This document shows positions 59,934 through 64,000 of a DNA stretch of 64,000 bases, piece after piece. Both the position numbers and the translations under genes were made by a program. Each line of letters begins with the position of its first letter. Positions within the stretch are counted from its first letter, which is position 1. Below the pieces are notes generated by a model, which did not search any database, was not told the origin of the DNA, and saw only the letters and a list, made by a program, of their open reading frames with translations. The stretch comes from Campylobacter peloridis LMG 23910 (GTDB lineage: Bacteria > Campylobacterota > Campylobacteria > Campylobacterales > Campylobacteraceae). The stretch covers positions 1,426,001-1,490,000 of the forward strand of contig NZ_CP007766.1 in assembly GCF_000816785.1 (NCBI RefSeq), in the 5' to 3' direction.

Positions 59934-61109
59934 ATGAAAAAATATTATGGAAAATTTGGTGGGCAATTTGTGCCAAATGAAGTAAAAATAGCATTAGACG
60001 AAGTAGAAAAAGCTTTTATAAAATTCAAAAGAGATAAAGATTTTAACACAAAATTAAAAGAACTTTTAGCAAATTATGTAGGAAGGCCTACGCCTTTGTA
60101 TCATGCTAAAAATTTAAGCAAGCTTTATAATCATGAAATTTATTTAAAAAGAGAGGATTTAACTCACACGGGAGCTCATAAGATCAATAATGCTCTAGCT
60201 CAAGCCTTAATGGCAAAGAAAATGAATAAGAAAAAAATTATTGCAGAAACTGGAGCAGGACAACATGGACTTGCAACCGCTACTGCAGCAGCACTTTTAG
60301 GACTTGAGTGTGAGATATTTATGGGAGCTATTGATGTTCAAAGACAAGCCTTAAATGTCTATAAAATGGAACTTTTAGGGGCAAAAGTTCACGCAGTAGA
60401 AAGTGGAAGCAAAACCTTAAGTGATGCAGTAAATGAAGCTTTAAATTTTTGGGTTAAAAACACAAAAGATGTGTTTTATGTAGTAGGAAGTGTGGTAGGG
60501 CCTTATCCTTATCCACAAATTGTTGCACATTTTCAAAGCATTATCGGTAAAGAATGCAAAATGCAACTTAAAAAATTCAATAAAAAAGTAGATTACATCA
60601 TAGCAGCAGCTGGAGGTGGTAGCAATGCTGCTGGAATTTTTCATGCATTTTTAAAAGATGAAAAAGTTAAACTCATAGGCGTTGAAGCAGCAGGTTTGGG
60701 TAAAGATACACCTTATCATGCAGCTACACTCACTAAAGGTAAAGAAGGTATTATCCATGGTATGAAAACTAAAGTTTTACAAGATGATAAAGGCAACATT
60801 GCTCATACTTTTAGCATTTCTGCTGGGCTTGATTACCCTGGGATAGGGCCTTTGCATGCATATTTACAAGAGAGTAAAAGAGCAAGTTATCATGCTATTA
60901 GTGATGATGAGTGTATTAATGCTTTAAAATTATTATGCAAAGAAGAAGGCATTATACCTGCCATTGAAAGCTCACATGCACTAGCATACTTAGAAAAACT
61001 TTGCCCTACTTTAAAGAAAAAAAGTGTGATAGTTGTAAATCTTTCAGGTAGAGGCGATAAAGATATGCAAAGTATTTATGAATATAAAAAAGGCGAAATT
61101 TATGGTTAA
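59934..61109 (+). CDS. trpB: Tryptophan synthase beta chain, not next to trpA
   Basis: This 391-residue PLP enzyme makes tryptophan from indole and serine. It is of the TrpB1 type: YLKREDLTHTGAHKINNALAQ (PLP-lysine in HKIN, about residue 82), ETGAGQHGLATATAAALLG, AAGGGSNAAGIFHAF, EAAGLGKDTPYHAATL and SGRGDKDM. AAGGAAAATACT precedes the ATG. No trpA or other trp gene adjoins it, whereas in C. jejuni trpB lies in a trpEDFBA cluster. Confidence 0.95.
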   Translation: MKKYYGKFGGQFVPNEVKIALDEVEKAFIKFKRDKDFNTKLKELLANYVGRPTPLYHAKNLSKLYNHEIYLKREDLTHTGAHKINNALAQALMAKKMNKKKIIAETGAGQHGLATATAAALLGLECEIFMGAIDVQRQALNVYKMELLGAKVHAVESGSKTLSDAVNEALNFWVKNTKDVFYVVGSVVGPYPYPQIVAHFQSIIGKECKMQLKKFNKKVDYIIAAAGGGSNAAGIFHAFLKDEKVKLIGVEAAGLGKDTPYHAATLTKGKEGIIHGMKTKVLQDDKGNIAHTFSISAGLDYPGIGPLHAYLQESKRASYHAISDDECINALKLLCKEEGIIPAIESSHALAYLEKLCPTLKKKSVIVVNLSGRGDKDMQSIYEYKKGEIYG

Positions 61110-61124
61110 TTTTTAAATTCCAAT

Positions 61125-61198
61125 AACTCCTTTTTTGTTAAGATAATTTTTAACATTTTTTTAATAAAATTTTATCAAATATAAATAAAAAAGGAGTT
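61125..61198 (+). promoter_or_regulatory. Inverted repeat covering the dba ribosome site
   Basis: AACTCCTTTTTT (61125-61136) and AAAAAAGGAGTT (61187-61198) are perfect 12-base complements separated by 50 bases. The right arm contains the Shine-Dalgarno AAGGAG of dba. Pairing in the mRNA would hide the ribosome site. Confidence 0.5.
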
Positions 61199-61201
61199 AA
61201 T

Positions 61202-61369
61202 ATGGAATTTAGCATATTAGTTTTATTAGCAATTTCTATTTTGCTAATACTTATTAAACCAGAAAAAGAAAAATTAATTTTTGGAATTTTTCTTTGTGGG
61301 GCTTTATTGAATTATTTTATGTATTTAGTGGCAAGTTTTGACTCTATTATCCCAAGTGGTAATTGGTAA
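61202..61369 (+). CDS. dba: Small membrane protein Dba (disulfide-bond-associated)
   Basis: This 55-residue protein has two hydrophobic helices (FSILVLLAISILLILI; LIFGIFLCGALLNYFMYLV). It corresponds to C. jejuni Dba (Cj0018c), encoded just upstream of dsbI, and is needed for normal DsbI production through coupled translation in that species. AAAAAAGGAGTTAAT precedes the ATG. It ends 10 bases before the dsbI start. Confidence 0.85.
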   Translation: MEFSILVLLAISILLILIKPEKEKLIFGIFLCGALLNYFMYLVASFDSIIPSGNW

Positions 61370-61379
61370 GGAGATAATT

Positions 61380-62969
61380 ATGAATACCTCTTTAAGCAAA
61401 AATGATCAATATTTTTACTTTTTTATGACAACTGCTGTTTTACTTATTTTGGCTATACCAGTAGGATTTGCAAATATATATTTAGGATATTTTCACAATG
61501 AATCTCCTTGCACGCTTTGTTGGTTTGAGCGTATTGGCATGATTGTAATTGGTGTTCTTGGAATGCTTATATTGCGATATGGACCTCAAATAAAATATAT
61601 CGTTTGTGTATTTTTATTCGCAGGGTATGGAATTTATATGGGGATTCGTCATACAGCTAGCTGGTGGCAAAGAGACATTGGTATAGGCTTAGGGGATAAA
61701 TTAGTAGGAGCACATACTTATACTTGGGCTGTTGTGGTGTATTGGGCTGTTGTAATTGTAATGGGTCTTGCTTTGTTATTTATAAGAAAAAATAGTTCTA
61801 TGATGCAAGATTTAGCAAATAAAGAAATTAAAGTTAAATCTTTAAATACTTATTCAAAATTTGTTATTATTATATCTTTTATAGTAGTGTGTTCTAATGC
61901 TTTTCAAGCTTTAATCATCAATGGCTTGCCTCCTTATACAGGAAAATCAAACCCTGATCGCTTAACTTTTGATATGAGCATTATGAGCAAAACATGGACT
62001 ACAGAAGTTTGGGGAAGACTTGGTAAATTTAATCTTTTAGGCAAAAATGTTCCAGAAGATGTTTTTATCAAAGATTTAGTAGAACCAAAAAAATTAACTT
62101 TCGACAAAAATGCTACAAATGGAGCTTTTGAAATTTCAAAAAACATAGAAGCGTTAAATACTTATGAAATACAAATACCTAAATTAAAAAATTTCAAACA
62201 TATTAACGCCATAGCTTATGATAAAAATAACGATGAATTTGCCCTTGTAAGCAACGAAATGGCTGTAGCATACACTAAAGATTTTAAACAATCAAATGGC
62301 TTTGTTTTATTTGATAAAACAAATGGAAACGATATGAGATATATTGTCGATGCTACTTTTATAGGCAATAAATTTGTAATTGGAGCAGCAAATAAAACTT
62401 TTACAGGAACCAAAAAAACAAATGAACCTATTGATGAAATGCTAGAATGGCAAAGTTTTAAAGAAACTAGTGGCAATATAGCACCTGCATTTTTTACCAA
62501 AAAAAACGAGAATTGGTTTGAACCTTCAAGAAAATACATTTTAACAATAAGAGCAAAGCAAAATTATGTACACGCTTATGCTAATGATGAAGAATTTCTT
62601 TATACTATCACGGTTCCAAATAAATTTAGTAAAAAAATCATTTTATCTTATGCAAGCACTAAAGATTATTTGTTAAGTGGAGAAAAAATACTTGAAGTTG
62701 ATAAAAACTTAAAACTTAAAGAAGGCAGAGATATTAATGATTATTATATAGTTGGTGCAGATATTATCAAAGATAAAATGTTAGCATTAAGTTTAAACTA
62801 TAGTAGCTTGCTTGTAATTGATTATAAAAAGGCAAAGATAATTGATGTTTATGAGATTAAAGGGCTTGATAATCCAAAATCTTTAGCCATAAAAAATGAT
62901 GTTATTTATATCCTAGATCGCACAAATGACAAAAAGGATGTGATAAAAACTTATAAAAATCCTTTGTGA
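61380..62969 (+). CDS. dsbI: Thiol-disulfide oxidoreductase DsbI (DsbB-like, with periplasmic domain)
   Basis: This 529-residue inner-membrane protein has five hydrophobic segments in residues 10-180, and the DsbB-type catalytic CxxC in NESPCTLCWFERIGM (about residues 37-50). A large periplasmic C-terminal domain (about 190-529) of beta-propeller-like repeats follows. DsbB family members reoxidise DsbA partners. Start 61380 follows AAGGAGATAATT; a 14-codon extension overlaps dba and is rejected. The dba-dsbI pair is known in C. jejuni (Cj0018c-Cj0017c). Confidence 0.9.
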   Translation: MNTSLSKNDQYFYFFMTTAVLLILAIPVGFANIYLGYFHNESPCTLCWFERIGMIVIGVLGMLILRYGPQIKYIVCVFLFAGYGIYMGIRHTASWWQRDIGIGLGDKLVGAHTYTWAVVVYWAVVIVMGLALLFIRKNSSMMQDLANKEIKVKSLNTYSKFVIIISFIVVCSNAFQALIINGLPPYTGKSNPDRLTFDMSIMSKTWTTEVWGRLGKFNLLGKNVPEDVFIKDLVEPKKLTFDKNATNGAFEISKNIEALNTYEIQIPKLKNFKHINAIAYDKNNDEFALVSNEMAVAYTKDFKQSNGFVLFDKTNGNDMRYIVDATFIGNKFVIGAANKTFTGTKKTNEPIDEMLEWQSFKETSGNIAPAFFTKKNENWFEPSRKYILTIRAKQNYVHAYANDEEFLYTITVPNKFSKKIILSYASTKDYLLSGEKILEVDKNLKLKEGRDINDYYIVGADIIKDKMLALSLNYSSLLVIDYKKAKIIDVYEIKGLDNPKSLAIKNDVIYILDRTNDKKDVIKTYKNPL

Positions 62970-62972
62970 TTT

Positions 62973-64000
62973 TTATTTTAAAATATTTTTAACAAGCTCT
63001 TGGAGTTGCTTTTTGGTTTGTTCATATGCTCCAAAAACCAATAAATTTGCATCAGGCCAAAAAGCACTTTTAGGGCTTTCAAATTTTCCCCACCTCCAAT
63101 CAAATCTAGGCGCTAAAAGCACTATAGTTGGTATTTTCAAAGCTAAAGATAAATGTGCAATAGCACTATCAATACTAATAACACAATCAATATCAGCTAA
63201 ATGATTAAAAGTATCCTCCCAATCTTTTATCAGCTTAGCCCTATTTTCTATATTTTTAGGCAAATTAAAATCACCTTGTATTTGAAAAGAAACCAATTCA
63301 AAAGGTAAATCTTTTAAACTATTTAACAAAAAATCCAAATCCAAATTCCTTGCAATATCACTATCATAAGCACTAGGAGTAAACCAAAAAATTCCTATTT
63401 TTTTCTTTTTATTATTAATTTTTTCAAGAGCTTTTATAGGTGTTTTTAAAGTGCTTAATTCATCCATACTAATAGAACAAAACAAAGGTAAAGAACAAAT
63501 TGGTATTGCAAAATCAAACTCAGCAGGAAAATCTTTTAAAACTTTCATGTTTTTAAAATTTTGCAAAATTTGCGTATCTTTTAAAGAATTTTTAAAAAGC
63601 CTATACATAGCACTTTGAGGAGCAAATAAAACTTTTTTTGCAATTTGAGATAATTTTTGCAAACACCTTGAATACATAATAGTATCGCCAAAACCTTGTT
63701 CGCAAAATACAAGAATGTTTTTATCTTCAAAAGCTTTTATTCCCAATTTATTAAAAGCTTGCAAACTTTGATTATAATGATGTGCAGAAAAAGTTTGGCT
63801 ATTAGCATAAAAAAGCCTGCTCTCATACATTCTAACACCTTCTTCAAAATTACCAACGCGCATTAAAAGATAAGCAAGATCAAAAGCATAAGTTGCATGA
63901 GAATGTAATTTTAATGCTTTAGAATAAGCTTCATAAGCTTCTTGATAATTGGTTGAAAATTCCAAAGCCTTAGCGTAATTTTGCCAAAACGCTGCATTAT
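62973..64000 (-). CDS. TPR plus glycosyltransferase-9-like protein, 5' end outside window
   Basis: This frame is open to the right edge (342 residues visible plus a partial codon). The N-terminal part shows TPR units (AFWQNYAKALEFS, YQEAYEAYSKALKLHSHATY, EGVRMYESRLFY). A GT-B-type domain follows (ILVFCEQGFGDTIMYSRCLQKLSQI, KKIGIFWFTPSAYDSDIARN, DCVISIDSAIAHLSLALKIPTIVLL). It resembles heptosyltransferase-like proteins linked with TPR in Campylobacter and other bacteria. Acceptor not known. The full gene begins beyond 64000. Confidence 0.8.
   Translation of the reverse strand, partial: NAAFWQNYAKALEFSTNYQEAYEAYSKALKLHSHATYAFDLAYLLMRVGNFEEGVRMYESRLFYANSQTFSAHHYNQSLQAFNKLGIKAFEDKNILVFCEQGFGDTIMYSRCLQKLSQIAKKVLFAPQSAMYRLFKNSLKDTQILQNFKNMKVLKDFPAEFDFAIPICSLPLFCSISMDELSTLKTPIKALEKINNKKKKIGIFWFTPSAYDSDIARNLDLDFLLNSLKDLPFELVSFQIQGDFNLPKNIENRAKLIKDWEDTFNHLADIDCVISIDSAIAHLSLALKIPTIVLLAPRFDWRWGKFESPKSAFWPDANLLVFGAYEQTKKQLQELVKNILK

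Noticed and set aside
61338-61379. Extended dsbI start inside dba
   Set aside because: No ribosome site; AAGGAGATAATT directly precedes ATG 61380, which gives the normal DsbB-like N-terminus.

Overview
The window is about 64 kb of low-GC DNA with the gene content and order of a Campylobacter chromosome. Blocks match C. jejuni NCTC 11168 neighbourhoods in order: Cj1371-Cj1375 and Cj1377-Cj1381, Cj1285-Cj1294, the Cj1295-Cj1313 flagellin-glycosylation region, Cj0328-Cj0341 and Cj0017-Cj0018. The blocks are joined differently from C. jejuni, a single trpB stands alone, and several genes carry G9-G10 contingency tracts. A species of the C. lari clade is my best inference; the sequence alone does not prove it. 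Campylobacter locus tags are cited from memory of synteny and were not searched.

Layout. 1-2382: 5' part of a large secreted haemagglutinin-type protein with a poly-G tract near its start. 2457-8202: MFS efflux protein, rdgB, and an operon for outer-membrane lipid transport (MlaA, MlaC-like, MMPL/RND). 8418-10916: molybdate genes modA and modC without modB, then an SMR efflux gene with a short leader ORF. 10928-17087: polyferredoxin, selA, selB, a DsbC-like protein and a lipoprotein. 17098-25392: gdhA, mqnA, malic enzyme, gltX, a SurA-like chaperone, accC/accB and dcd.

25440-45166 is the accessory island. pseB and pseC begin it and pseF, pseG, pseH end it (CMP-pseudaminic acid synthesis for flagellin). 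Between them lies a carrier-protein pathway: one adenylating ligase, four acyl carrier proteins, two KASIII-type enzymes, three AAC(3)-type N-acyltransferases, an SDR, a DUF4910 protein, a DUF2920 hydrolase and a YeiH transporter. After pseH follow a sugar N-formyltransferase, a methyltransferase, a second copy of a cysteine-cluster protein, and a TauE/SafE transporter. The likely logic is that an acid is activated, loaded on a carrier, tailored, and moved to an amino group of a pseudaminic-acid-type sugar. Three genes in the island have G9-G10 tracts, and one of these also carries an A8 frameshift, so the glycan is probably variable between cells.

45158-59657 is housekeeping and motility: flhB, a chemoreceptor, divergent ahpC/fdxA, ndk, yceD-rpmF-plsX-fabH, motA/motB, polA, an MFS transporter with a nucleoside hydrolase, and a YqaA/DedA-like membrane protein. 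59765-62969: a leader ORF with trpB, then dba-dsbI. 62973-64000: a TPR/glycosyltransferase-9-like protein cut by the window end. No rRNA, tRNA, CRISPR array or insertion sequence was seen, and no gene-free stretch exceeds 300 bases.
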